A stretch of DNA of 64,000 nucleotides. Origin: Ilyobacter polytropus. Lineage in GTDB: Bacteria > Fusobacteriota > Fusobacteriia > Fusobacteriales > Fusobacteriaceae. Location of the stretch: NCBI GenBank assembly GCA_003246855.1, contig QKCP01000025.1, forward strand, positions 1 through 64,000. The letters are read 5' to 3'. A model generated the notes under the pieces. That model had not been told where the DNA came from, ran no database searches, and worked only from the letters and a program-made list of their open reading frames with translations. The position numbers and the translations under genes are program-made. Of this stretch, positions 25,801-33,736 are shown piece after piece (the stretch's first letter is position 1; every line of letters starts with the position of its first letter).

Positions 25801-26777
25801 TGAAAAAAGTTTTAATATTAATTATTACATTGGCTCTTTTGGCCGGCTGCGGAAGTAAAAAAGAGGAGCTTCCTAAAGAAGAACTTTCCAAGGTGGTTGT
25901 GACTCTAGATTGGACTCCTAACACAAATCACACTGGACTTTATGTTGCCAAGGACAAAGACTTTTATAAAGACTTGGGCCTTGACGTTGAAATAGTACAA
26001 CCTTCCAGTGGGACAGCGGAACAGCTTGTTGCCACTGACAAAGCTCAATTTGGAGTAAGCTACCAGGAATCCGTTACTTTTGCACGTTTAGAGGAGGTTC
26101 CTGTAGTCTCAATTGCCGCCGTTATACAGCACAATACCTCTGGTTTTGCAGCTTTGAGTACAAAAGGTATAAAAACCCCTAAAGATTTTGAGGGTAAAAA
26201 GTACGGTGGCTGGGGATCACCTATAGAAAAGGCTACATTAAAAGCCCTTATGGATTCCGTTGGAGCAGATGTTGAAAAAGTGGATATCCTAAGCAGCGGA
26301 GCCACTGATTTCTTTGCTTCAAGCAAAAAAGATATAGATTTTGCGTGGATATTTGCAGGATGGACAGGTATAGAGGCAAAATTAAAGGGTATCGGTATAG
26401 ACTACATCAGTCTTAAAGATTTCGCACCTGAGCTTGACTACTACACACCTGTGATAATAACAAGCGAAAAAAATATTTCAGAAAACAAGGAACTAGTTGA
26501 AAAGTTCATGCAGGCGACAAAAAAAGGGTATGAGTTCGCAATGAAAAACCCTGAAGAGAGTGCTGAAATACTGCTAGCGAATGCACCTGAACTTGACAAA
26601 GATCTTGTTGTTGAAAGCCAAAAATTCCTAGCCGGAGAGTATCAAGCCGAGGCAAATTCTTGGGGAATACAAAAGAAATCCGTATGGGATATGTATACAG
26701 ACTGGCTTTTTGCAAACGGTCTGATGGAAAATAAAATTGATACTACTAAGGCTTTTACAAACGAATTCATAAAGTAG
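25800..26777 (+). CDS. Thiamine-precursor ABC substrate-binding lipoprotein
   Basis: This 325-residue protein has a lipoprotein signal peptide ending in LLAGC (lipid-linked Cys at about residue 17). The mature part is of the NMT1/THI5-like (ThiY) family, with LDWTPNTNHTGLYVAKDK near 37-54 and a WGSPIEKATLKAL segment near 135. It is the periplasmic receptor for the adjacent permease. A stable hairpin lies between this gene and the ATPase gene. SD AATGGAGG is strong. Confidence 0.92.
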   Translation: MKKVLILIITLALLAGCGSKKEELPKEELSKVVVTLDWTPNTNHTGLYVAKDKDFYKDLGLDVEIVQPSSGTAEQLVATDKAQFGVSYQESVTFARLEEVPVVSIAAVIQHNTSGFAALSTKGIKTPKDFEGKKYGGWGSPIEKATLKALMDSVGADVEKVDILSSGATDFFASSKKDIDFAWIFAGWTGIEAKLKGIGIDYISLKDFAPELDYYTPVIITSEKNISENKELVEKFMQATKKGYEFAMKNPEESAEILLANAPELDKDLVVESQKFLAGEYQAEANSWGIQKKSVWDMYTDWLFANGLMENKIDTTKAFTNEFIK

Positions 26778-26786
26778 TTAACATTT

Positions 26787-26821
26787 AAGGATATCATAGC
26801 TATGCTATGATATCCTTTTTA
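26787..26821 (+). terminator. Intra-operon hairpin between binding protein and ATPase genes
   Basis: The 14-bp stem AAGGATATCATAGC/GCTATGATATCCTT has a 3-base loop and a short T run. It may be a partial terminator or an mRNA-stabilising 3' end. Confidence 0.7.
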
Positions 26822-26839
26822 TGAAAGGAGTTAAAGAGT

Positions 26840-27577
26840 TTGAAGATAGAGATAAAAAATCTAAACAAATCGTTTAACGAGATGCAAATACTTAGGGGTA
26901 TTGACATCGAGCTAGGTTGTGGGGAATTTGTTTCAATAATTGGCCCAAGCGGATGCGGAAAAAGCACTTTATTCAAACTCTTAACGTCAATGGAAAGGGA
27001 GTTTTCTGGAAAAATCAGGATAGAAAACACCGATATAAAAGAGTACAACAAGTGTATTGCATATATGCCTCAAAAAGACCTGCTGTTTCCCTGGAGGACT
27101 CTTTTTGAAAACCTTATGATTCCCTTAGAGCTGAACAAATCATCAAAAATAAAGTTTAAGAGCAGGGTTATGACACTGATAGAAGAGTTTGGGCTACAGG
27201 GATTTGAGAATTCCTATCCGGCAGAACTTTCTGGTGGAATGAGACAGAGGGCGGCCCTTATAAGGACTGCACTTGTAGACAGCGACATACTTTTACTTGA
27301 CGAACCTTTTGGTGCACTAGATGCCATAACAAGGGTGAAAATGCAGAAATGGCTACTAAAACTTCTACAAAAGCTAAGGCACTCCGTTCTCTTTATAACC
27401 CACGATATAGACGAGGCCCTATTCCTATCGGATAGAATCTACGTGCTAAGCGATAGGCCGGCAAAGGTACTAAAAGAGATACGCATCAAAGCTGATAAAC
27501 CTCGTGAAAGAGCATTTCTCCTGTCCCAGGATGCCCTCAACTACAAAAAAGAGATACTAAAGTATCTCGAGTATTAG
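26840..27577 (+). CDS. Thiamine-precursor ABC transporter ATPase
   Basis: This 245-residue ABC ATPase carries the Walker A GPSGCGKST (about 35-43), a Q-loop in YMPQKDLLFPW (about 76), signature LSGGMRQRAA (about 133), Walker B ILLLDEPFGALD (about 152) and switch histidine in FITHDIDEA (about 190). The start is a TTG with SD AAAGGAG. It completes the transporter together with the permease and binding protein upstream. Confidence 0.93.
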   Translation: MKIEIKNLNKSFNEMQILRGIDIELGCGEFVSIIGPSGCGKSTLFKLLTSMEREFSGKIRIENTDIKEYNKCIAYMPQKDLLFPWRTLFENLMIPLELNKSSKIKFKSRVMTLIEEFGLQGFENSYPAELSGGMRQRAALIRTALVDSDILLLDEPFGALDAITRVKMQKWLLKLLQKLRHSVLFITHDIDEALFLSDRIYVLSDRPAKVLKEIRIKADKPRERAFLLSQDALNYKKEILKYLEY

Positions 27578-27586
27578 GTGATTAGT

Positions 27587-28345
27587 TTGAATTATATAGT
27601 CGACATCCATTGTCACATTGATCAATATGGCGGTAAAGAAATTAAAGGAATTTTAGATAAAAAAAATTATATTATTATGGGTGCCGCCATAAATTATAAA
27701 TCCAGCAAAAAATTACTGGAATTAAAAAAAATCTATCCGGAGCTAAAAGTAGCATTGGGCATACACCCAGAGTATCCGGAAAATTTTTCAGATTATGAGG
27801 CTGTAGAGAAGCTCATACGGGATAATCACAGCAAGATATCTGCCATCGGTGAGATAGGTTTACCTTACTTTTCTATGCAAAATATACCCGAATTGGAAAA
27901 AGACATATTAATAACTAAGGCTAATTGTCTTCTAGAAAAATTCATAGCGCTAGGAAAAAGGTATAACTTACCCCTTATACTGCATGCGGTCTTCGATGCT
28001 GCCCCCATAGCCCTTGACCTTTTAGAGAAACACGGCATAAGAAAAGCCCTTTTCCACTGGTTCGAAGGGGATAACAAAACACTCCAAAGAATACTCGAGA
28101 ATGGATACCTGATTTCGGTAAGCCCTGACGTTATGTACAACCAAAAATACTCAGAATTCGTAGACAGCATCCCAATGGAGTGCATCTGCCTGGAGAGTGA
28201 TGGTCCATGGGAGTACGGAGGTAGAAAGGGAATGCCTGAAATGGTGGAAGAGGTAGCCGAATACCTGGGGAGTAGAAGAGGGGTATCCAAAGATAAAATA
28301 TATGAAATCTCCTATGAAAATTTTAAAACTTTGACCATATTCTAG
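27587..28345 (+). CDS. TatD-family metal-dependent hydrolase
   Basis: This is a metal-dependent TIM-barrel hydrolase of about 252 residues. The DIHCHID motif at the N terminus gives two metal histidines. ALGIHPEY (near 62), EIGLPYF (near 89), LILHAVFDA (near 130) and LESDGPW (near 204) supply further metal ligands. The exact start is unsure: TTG at 27587 has an SD (AGGTGAT), while a GTG at 27578 gives three more residues. Because it follows the transporter genes directly, it may process an imported thiamine precursor, but TatD proteins are also nucleases, so this is inference. Confidence 0.8.
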   Translation: MNYIVDIHCHIDQYGGKEIKGILDKKNYIIMGAAINYKSSKKLLELKKIYPELKVALGIHPEYPENFSDYEAVEKLIRDNHSKISAIGEIGLPYFSMQNIPELEKDILITKANCLLEKFIALGKRYNLPLILHAVFDAAPIALDLLEKHGIRKALFHWFEGDNKTLQRILENGYLISVSPDVMYNQKYSEFVDSIPMECICLESDGPWEYGGRKGMPEMVEEVAEYLGSRRGVSKDKIYEISYENFKTLTIF

Positions 28346-28364
28346 TTGAAAGCTGGTGATTAAA

Positions 28365-28910
28365 ATGGTTTTGGAAACTGAGAGGCTAGTAATGCGAAAT
28401 GCCAAGATAACCGATTCTCACCTCATATTGAGTTACTTCAAAAAAAATTGGGACTTCCTAAAAAAATGGGAAATAATGAGGGAGGATAAGTTTTTTACAT
28501 TGGAGTATCAACTTCTTGATATCTTGAGAAATGACAAGCTTTACCGGGCCGGCATCTGCTACAGGTTTTGGATTTTTAAAAAAGAGGGACAAAAAATAAT
28601 AGGTTCCATAGCCCTAAACAACATCTTCCACGGAAACTTTCTTTCGTGCAGTTTAGGGTACAGACTAGATAAGGATGAGGTAAACAAAGGATATACAACA
28701 GAAGCTGTAAAAAGGGTAATAAAGCTGGCCTTTGACGAACTAGGACTACACCGTATAGAAGCCAACATAATGCCAGAAAATCTGCCTTCTATGGCGGTAG
28801 TAATAAAATGTGGTTTCCAAAATGAGGGCCTTGCTAAAAAGTATCTGAAAATAAATGGCAAATGGGAGGACCACGTACACATGACTCTTCTAAACAAAAA
28901 TTTGGAATAA
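28365..28910 (+). CDS. GNAT-family N-acetyltransferase (RimJ/RimL type)
   Basis: This 181-residue protein has the RimJ/RimL-type GNAT layout: LETERLVMRNAKITD at the N terminus, a SCSLGYRLDKDEVNKGYTTEA acetyl-CoA region near 105-125 and the IEANIMPENLPSMAVVIKCGF segment near 140-160. The SD GGTGAT supports the ATG at 28365. It is last in the thiamine operon and ends before a terminator. The substrate is unknown. Confidence 0.87.
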   Translation: MVLETERLVMRNAKITDSHLILSYFKKNWDFLKKWEIMREDKFFTLEYQLLDILRNDKLYRAGICYRFWIFKKEGQKIIGSIALNNIFHGNFLSCSLGYRLDKDEVNKGYTTEAVKRVIKLAFDELGLHRIEANIMPENLPSMAVVIKCGFQNEGLAKKYLKINGKWEDHVHMTLLNKNLE

Positions 28911-28937
28911 AAAACCCCAGGATATCCTGGGGTTTAC
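28908..28937. terminator. Bidirectional terminator
   Basis: AAAACCCCAGGATATCCTGGGGTTT stem with flanking A and T bases between convergent genes. Confidence 0.85.
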
Positions 28938-29932
28938 TTTTCTCTAAGTATATTTTCTTCTACACTAGCCCTCGAACTCCTTACTCCGTTCAAGATGGCA
29001 TTATTCAATGCTACTACAGCATCTTTCAAATCAGCCCCAGCAGATGATACCGAAAGATCGAGCAGCGTCGCTTTAAGGGTTTTACTGTATATTTTCATAC
29101 TCATTGTTATATAACCGAGGTATTTTTCACTGCTTATTACCTTCTTGTTATAGCTTATGTCCGGCTGTCTGTTTATATGGAAGGAATTTACCTCCACAGT
29201 GAACACCGTGTTTACCTCTTTATCTTCTACCTCACTCAAAATCATTCTGTCCCCATTTTTTCGGGATATCTCCACAAGCATTTTTTTCACTGCACTCTCT
29301 AACAGTTTTTTGCTGTCTCCGCCCAAGTTACCTCTTACCCTGACGTACACCACCCTTTTTTTATTTAACTGTTCCATCACTTGATCTAGAAAGTCCTCAA
29401 GCTCTATTTTCCCTATGGAAAAACGATAGGATTTATCGCTGCCCAATAAAAAAGCTATTGCGGCATATGAATCATATTTTTTTCTGCTTTCTATAGCCTT
29501 TTCTAAGTAAGCCCGTTTCAAGAGTATATCATCGACCTTCCTGGCTTTTTTATAATCTTCAATTATGGAATTTTTTAGTTCTGATATCTTGGCTTCATAT
29601 AATCCTAGCTTATCCTGGCTTATCGTTGCGTACACTCTGTATTTCTTCCTAAAAAGGCTTTTTTTGACTCGATACTCCACTCCATAAAGGATAGTTCTAG
29701 ATTCTAACCTCACCATGTCCTCTTTTATTTCATCTATATAACCATTGTTTACGCTCTTTATCTGAGAAAAACTAGCGTCAACTTCTACCTCAATCTGGCT
29801 TGAAAGGTCGGCCATGGCCAGCTGCTTAGCCTCTTTTTCATTTTTAGCAAAACCATAGCCTGTGAGCTCATTTGAATATGCAGCAGAAAACATGAAGACA
29901 CCTAGCAAAATAAATATCCAAGCTCTTTTCAT
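28934..29932 (-). CDS. Exported LPP20/FlgO-like protein
   Basis: This 332-residue protein has a cleavable signal peptide (MKRAWIFILLGVFMFSAAYS). The region GYGFAKNEKEAKQLAMADLSSQIEVEV (about 26-52) matches the start of the LPP20 lipoprotein domain. A helical middle part and a second domain (about 200-310) with alternating strands follow. The SD AGAGGTGG sets the start at 29932. It is the last of three genes encoding exported proteins; the first one shares the same domain and is a lipoprotein. The role is unknown, probably in the envelope. Confidence 0.65.
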   Translation of the reverse strand: MKRAWIFILLGVFMFSAAYSNELTGYGFAKNEKEAKQLAMADLSSQIEVEVDASFSQIKSVNNGYIDEIKEDMVRLESRTILYGVEYRVKKSLFRKKYRVYATISQDKLGLYEAKISELKNSIIEDYKKARKVDDILLKRAYLEKAIESRKKYDSYAAIAFLLGSDKSYRFSIGKIELEDFLDQVMEQLNKKRVVYVRVRGNLGGDSKKLLESAVKKMLVEISRKNGDRMILSEVEDKEVNTVFTVEVNSFHINRQPDISYNKKVISSEKYLGYITMSMKIYSKTLKATLLDLSVSSAGADLKDAVVALNNAILNGVRSSRASVEENILREK

Positions 29933-29948
29933 TATCCACCTCTTCTCC

Positions 29949-30506
29949 TTATATGTCCAGACTTTCAGTTCCCCTGTCAACAACTACTGGCTTTTCCTCC
30001 ACATCGTTACCTGACACCCTTTTAAGCAAATAAGTACCGTAGGCTATACCGGTTACATTTTTAAGTATTTCATCATTTAGCCGTTTTTCATTCAGGTAGA
30101 CGGTCCCTGGTCCATTTTTCTTTATCACAAGCTTTGAATACTGAGTCCCACCTTTTTCCATAATGAAAAACTTGTTTCTAACACCCTCAAGCTCCACTTC
30201 TACAAGCGAGTTCAAATCCCTATAGCCGTTTTTCTTTGCCATTAATGGGAAGTATCCGTGTACGACACCCTTGAATTTATCGCTTGACAGTTTGACATAG
30301 CCATTCTTATCTGAGTATAATACGTCACCTAAAACTTCAACAGTTGCGCCGGCTATTGGCTGGCTGTTGACGCTGTCTTTAATTGAGATAATCTGTTTTT
30401 CTTCAAGTTCCGAAAATCCTTCTAGATAAGTTTTCTCGCTTATGGCCCACTCGCTGCCGAAAACAGAAACGCCGGTCAGAATTAAGATAAAAATCAAATA
30501 TTTCAT
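29949..30506 (-). CDS. Exported protein with carboxypeptidase-regulatory-like domain
   Basis: This 185-residue protein has a signal peptide (MKYLIFILILTGVSVFG). After it, the IKDSVNSQPIAGATVEV stretch (about 40-58) resembles a carboxypeptidase-regulatory-like Ig-fold domain. The C-terminal part with GPGTVYLNEKRLND and YGTYLLKRVSG resembles a PEGA-type beta domain. The start at 30506 follows the GGGGATGG site. It lies between two LPP20-like genes, so the three products may act together at the outer membrane. I cannot name a function. Confidence 0.6.
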   Translation of the reverse strand: MKYLIFILILTGVSVFGSEWAISEKTYLEGFSELEEKQIISIKDSVNSQPIAGATVEVLGDVLYSDKNGYVKLSSDKFKGVVHGYFPLMAKKNGYRDLNSLVEVELEGVRNKFFIMEKGGTQYSKLVIKKNGPGTVYLNEKRLNDEILKNVTGIAYGTYLLKRVSGNDVEEKPVVVDRGTESLDI

Positions 30507-30562
30507 GTCGCCATCCCCTTTAATATTAAAGGGCAATAGTAACCTACTGCCCTAAAAATATG

Positions 30563-31138
30563 TTACTCTTCCATGTAGAGTGCCTTTTCGATCTCCATGT
30601 CAAGCTCTTCTTCAGCCTCTTCTGCCCCTGATACGTAGCCTTTGGCCTGCCTCATGGCATCCTTTGTGGCTTGAGCTATGCTGTCGTACTCGGCAACTAC
30701 CAGCATGAATATCTCGTTTTCTTTTGATATCCAAGTATCCTTTATGTGAGATCCTATAAGAACTTCACTAACTATCTGTTTGGATATGCTCTCGCTGGAT
30801 TTTTCTATATCTAAAAACTCATCTTCCCCAACCTTACTTACATAGGATTTGAAAAGTGAATTTACCCTTACTGCTATCTGGGACGCAAGTTCTGTCCTGG
30901 CATTTGCCATAGCCTCTTTTCTGGCGAAGTCAAATCCCGCCTCGCTAATTTTTGCAGAGCCAACACCGGCTAACCCATTATCATATGAGGGCCTCACAAC
31001 CCATGCCGGATAGGTTTTCAAGTTTTCGTAACTTACCTCGGAACCTATGGCTTTTTCCGCTTCCTTTTCCCTTTTTTCCTCTATGCTAGAACAAGCTGTC
31101 AGTAAAATTAATACAAGAAATAGCAATTTTTTTTTCAT
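30563..31138 (-). CDS. LPP20-family lipoprotein
   Basis: This 191-residue lipoprotein has a signal ending in LILLTAC (lipid-linked Cys about residue 16). The YPAWVVRPSYDNGLAGVGSAKISE segment (about 43-66) and the ARKEAMANARTELASQIAVRV helix (about 70-92) are the LPP20 family core. The SD GGGGGG sets the start at 31138 instead of the longer frame from 31201. A promoter with TTGACT and TATAAT lies just upstream, so this is the first gene of the three-gene operon. Confidence 0.8.
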   Translation of the reverse strand: MKKKLLFLVLILLTACSSIEEKREKEAEKAIGSEVSYENLKTYPAWVVRPSYDNGLAGVGSAKISEAGFDFARKEAMANARTELASQIAVRVNSLFKSYVSKVGEDEFLDIEKSSESISKQIVSEVLIGSHIKDTWISKENEIFMLVVAEYDSIAQATKDAMRQAKGYVSGAEEAEEELDMEIEKALYMEE

Positions 31139-31162
31139 ACTTATCCCCCCATTTCTATAATT

Positions 31163-31192
31163 ATTATACTTTGTAGTGCGTTGAAAAGTCAA
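31163..31192 (-). promoter_or_regulatory. Promoter of the LPP20 operon
   Basis: Minus strand TTGACT (31187-31192) and TATAAT (31163-31168) have an 18-base spacer. Confidence 0.7.
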
Positions 31193-31219
31193 CAAGTCCA
31201 AATTTACAGTCCTTAATTA

Positions 31220-31248
31220 TTGCTTTAGGTATTTATATATGATATAAT
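31220..31248 (+). promoter_or_regulatory. Promoter of the mtnN-folC run
   Basis: TTGCTT (31220-31225) and TATAAT (31243-31248) are 17 bases apart. Divergent from the LPP20 promoter. Confidence 0.7.
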
Positions 31249-31279
31249 TTAATGTAAATTTTATTTTTTGGAGGTACTG

Positions 31280-31978
31280 ATGCTAGGAATTATAGGTGCT
31301 ATGCATGAAGAAGTTGTAGAGCTAAAGCAACTTATGGAAAATATAGAAGAAGAAAAAGTAGTAAACCTCACTTTTTTCAAGGGTAAACTTTGCGACAAAG
31401 ATGTGGTGCTTGTGGAGGGCGGAATAGGAAAAGTAAACGCCGCCGTATGCACAACTCTTTTGGTGTCCCACTTCAATGTAGATAAAGTCATCTTTACCGG
31501 TGTAGCTGGTGCGGTTAATCCTGACTTGGAGGTAGGGGACATAGTTGTCTCTACAGAACTTATACAACACGATTTCGATGTAACCTCTTTTGGAATTGAA
31601 CATGGTGTAATTCCTAGAATGAAGGAATCATTTTTCAAGGCAGATTCACAGCTAGTGGAACTGGCAGAAAACGTTGCACACGACCTTTTTGGGGCTGAAA
31701 AAGTGAAAACAGGAAGAATATTAAGTGGTGACCAGTTCATAGCATGCTCTGACAAGATAAGCTGGCTTAGGTCTACGTTTAACGGAGAGTGCACAGAGAT
31801 GGAGGGGGCTTCTGTAGCACATGTTTGCTACCTATTCGACATTCCTTTTGTTGTTATAAGGTCTATTTCTGACAAGGCAAACCACGATGCTAAGGTGGAC
31901 TTCACGGAGTTTGTCAAGCTCGCATCAAAAAATTCAAAAGACATAGTTATTAAAATACTAGAGAAATTAGATGCGTAA
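31280..31978 (+). CDS. mtnN: 5'-methylthioadenosine/S-adenosylhomocysteine nucleosidase
   Basis: MtnN (Pfs) cleaves MTA and SAH to adenine and the thioribose, recycling SAM by-products. The 232-residue protein starts MLGIIGAMHEEV and contains VFTGVAGAVNPDLEVGDIV near 68-86. The nucleoside-binding ECTEMEGASVAHV segment lies near 170 and the catalytic RSISDKAN near 194. The SD GGAGGT sets the start at ATG 31280. It is the first gene of a long plus-strand run. Confidence 0.96.
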   Translation: MLGIIGAMHEEVVELKQLMENIEEEKVVNLTFFKGKLCDKDVVLVEGGIGKVNAAVCTTLLVSHFNVDKVIFTGVAGAVNPDLEVGDIVVSTELIQHDFDVTSFGIEHGVIPRMKESFFKADSQLVELAENVAHDLFGAEKVKTGRILSGDQFIACSDKISWLRSTFNGECTEMEGASVAHVCYLFDIPFVVIRSISDKANHDAKVDFTEFVKLASKNSKDIVIKILEKLDA

Positions 31979-32033
31979 TGGATTTATCCATTGCGCTTTT
32001 CTTCATAATATACTTTAACCAAGGGGTGCTTTA

Positions 32034-33275
32034 ATGGAAGTAGAAAAGGTGCTCGACGAGCTTTATTCTTATACTGTATTTGGAATCAAGTTAGGCCTAG
32101 ATAATATAAAAAAAATCTGTTCCCTGATAGGGAATCCACAAAATAACTACAAGGTAATCCACATAGCCGGTACAAACGGTAAAGGTTCCACAGCATCTAT
32201 GATAGAGTCCTCCCTTATAGATGCTGGATACAGCGTTGGGAAGTATACTTCGCCACATATCTTAAAGTTCAATGAAAGGATATCCCTAAACGGGGTTATG
32301 ATATCCGACGAAGATGTCTGCCGTTATTTCCAGCTGGTGAAAAGCAAGCTAGAAGAAGACAGCATACAAACCACTTTTTTCGAGATTACCACTGCCATGA
32401 TGTTTTTGTACTTTTCGGATAAAAACTGCGATTACGTGGTGCTGGAGACCGGCCTAGGTGGCAGATACGATGCCACCAACATTGTAGACCCGGTACTGTC
32501 CATAATTACAAATGTCTCAATGGACCATATCAACATTCTAGGTGACAACCTGCAGGATATAGCTAGGGAAAAAGCCGGCATAATAAAAAGAGGTCGCCCA
32601 GTATTTTTTGCGGATGACAAACCGGAATTAATCCAGGCGGTAAAAGAGAAAACAGAACTTTACACAAACGTCCTGGAGACATTTAAGCCCCACTCACACT
32701 TTTTAGACAGTGAGAACTTTAACACTGTGGTAAACTTAGACGGCGACTCTTACAGGGTTTCTCTTTACGGGGATTTCCAGGTAAACAACTTTCTTGCAGC
32801 TTATGGTGCCTTGAAGTACATCGGGATAGAAAATAAGTTTATAAAATCCGGTGTGGCTAAGGTAAAGTGGCCCGGGCGTTTTGAGATAGCGGCCAGAGAC
32901 CCCCTGCTCATCTTAGACGGGGCACATAATTTTGACTCAGCAAGGGTGCTAAAAGAAAATATACTGCATTCATATAAAAAAGAGGATGTGGCTGTCATAT
33001 GCTCCCTACTAGAGGATAAGGATATCAACACAGTCATGTCGGAGATCAGAGGGTTCTCTGACAGTATCATCTTGACATCCTTAAAAGGGGTGCATAGAGG
33101 ACTTAGCGGGGCGGATCTACTCAGCAAGATTTCCCTAGAATTTGACTTTGAGGTGGTAGAAGATTTGCCGCAAGCCTTTCAAAGGGCTCTTTCTAAAAAT
33201 AAGAAATTAGTCGTTGTTTGCGGTTCATTTTACCTAGTTTCCAAGTTTAAAGAGGTGGTAAAATTTGAAAGTTAG
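32034..33275 (+). CDS. folC: Folylpolyglutamate synthase/dihydrofolate synthase
   Basis: FolC adds glutamates to folates and forms dihydrofolate. The 413-residue Mur-ligase-family protein has the P-loop GTNGKGSTAS (about residue 45), the KYTSPH segment (about 72), ETGLGGRYDATNIV (about 138) and DHINILGD (about 163). The C-terminal domain has ILDGAHNFDS near 298. The gene overlaps the next one by 11 bases. folB and folK lie downstream in the same run, which groups three folate genes. Confidence 0.96.
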   Translation: MEVEKVLDELYSYTVFGIKLGLDNIKKICSLIGNPQNNYKVIHIAGTNGKGSTASMIESSLIDAGYSVGKYTSPHILKFNERISLNGVMISDEDVCRYFQLVKSKLEEDSIQTTFFEITTAMMFLYFSDKNCDYVVLETGLGGRYDATNIVDPVLSIITNVSMDHINILGDNLQDIAREKAGIIKRGRPVFFADDKPELIQAVKEKTELYTNVLETFKPHSHFLDSENFNTVVNLDGDSYRVSLYGDFQVNNFLAAYGALKYIGIENKFIKSGVAKVKWPGRFEIAARDPLLILDGAHNFDSARVLKENILHSYKKEDVAVICSLLEDKDINTVMSEIRGFSDSIILTSLKGVHRGLSGADLLSKISLEFDFEVVEDLPQAFQRALSKNKKLVVVCGSFYLVSKFKEVVKFES

Positions 33276-33732
33276 AGGGTTTTTCTCATTTACCATAACC
33301 GTTTTTTTTATGGCTGCAGTTGTTTTTTCATTTCTAAGCGTAAAAAAATTATACATGCAAAGTGAAAACCAAAAAGCCATAATAACAAGCGAAATAATTA
33401 AGAATATAGGTATAAGAAACATCGATTTTTATAAAGATAAAAAATACTACAATAAATTTTCAAAAAAATATTTTTCCGATAAAAGAAAAAATGAGGCTGT
33501 CTTTACGCCTACTTCACAGCTTTACTATTTGCAGATAGCTACATTTTTAAACGTTGAGAATGCTATGTCTTTTCAAAAGAAGTTCGGGAATTTTGACCTC
33601 AGAATAGTGGAGGTCAACAACCAAGATAAAAGACATTATATAATAATATCCAATTATTTTGATTCCAAAGAAAAGGCACTTGAGCTTGCAAAGAGCTTTA
33701 AACGATACAGTCCTATTTTGAGAGAGAGGTAA
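33265..33732 (+). CDS. Single-pass membrane protein with SPOR-like C-terminal domain
   Basis: This 155-residue protein has one N-terminal membrane segment (about residues 6-27), then a charged linker. Its C-terminal domain (about 90-150) begins YYLQIATFLNVENAMSF, which follows the SPOR pattern (a strand, a helix, then RIVEVNN, HYIIIS, and a final helix). SPOR domains bind denuded peptidoglycan glycans at division sites. The start is a TTG with SD AGGTGG inside the end of folC. A division role fits with sepF in the same run, but is inferred. Confidence 0.6.
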   Translation: MKVRGFFSFTITVFFMAAVVFSFLSVKKLYMQSENQKAIITSEIIKNIGIRNIDFYKDKKYYNKFSKKYFSDKRKNEAVFTPTSQLYYLQIATFLNVENAMSFQKKFGNFDLRIVEVNNQDKRHYIIISNYFDSKEKALELAKSFKRYSPILRER

Positions 33733-33736
33733 TGCT

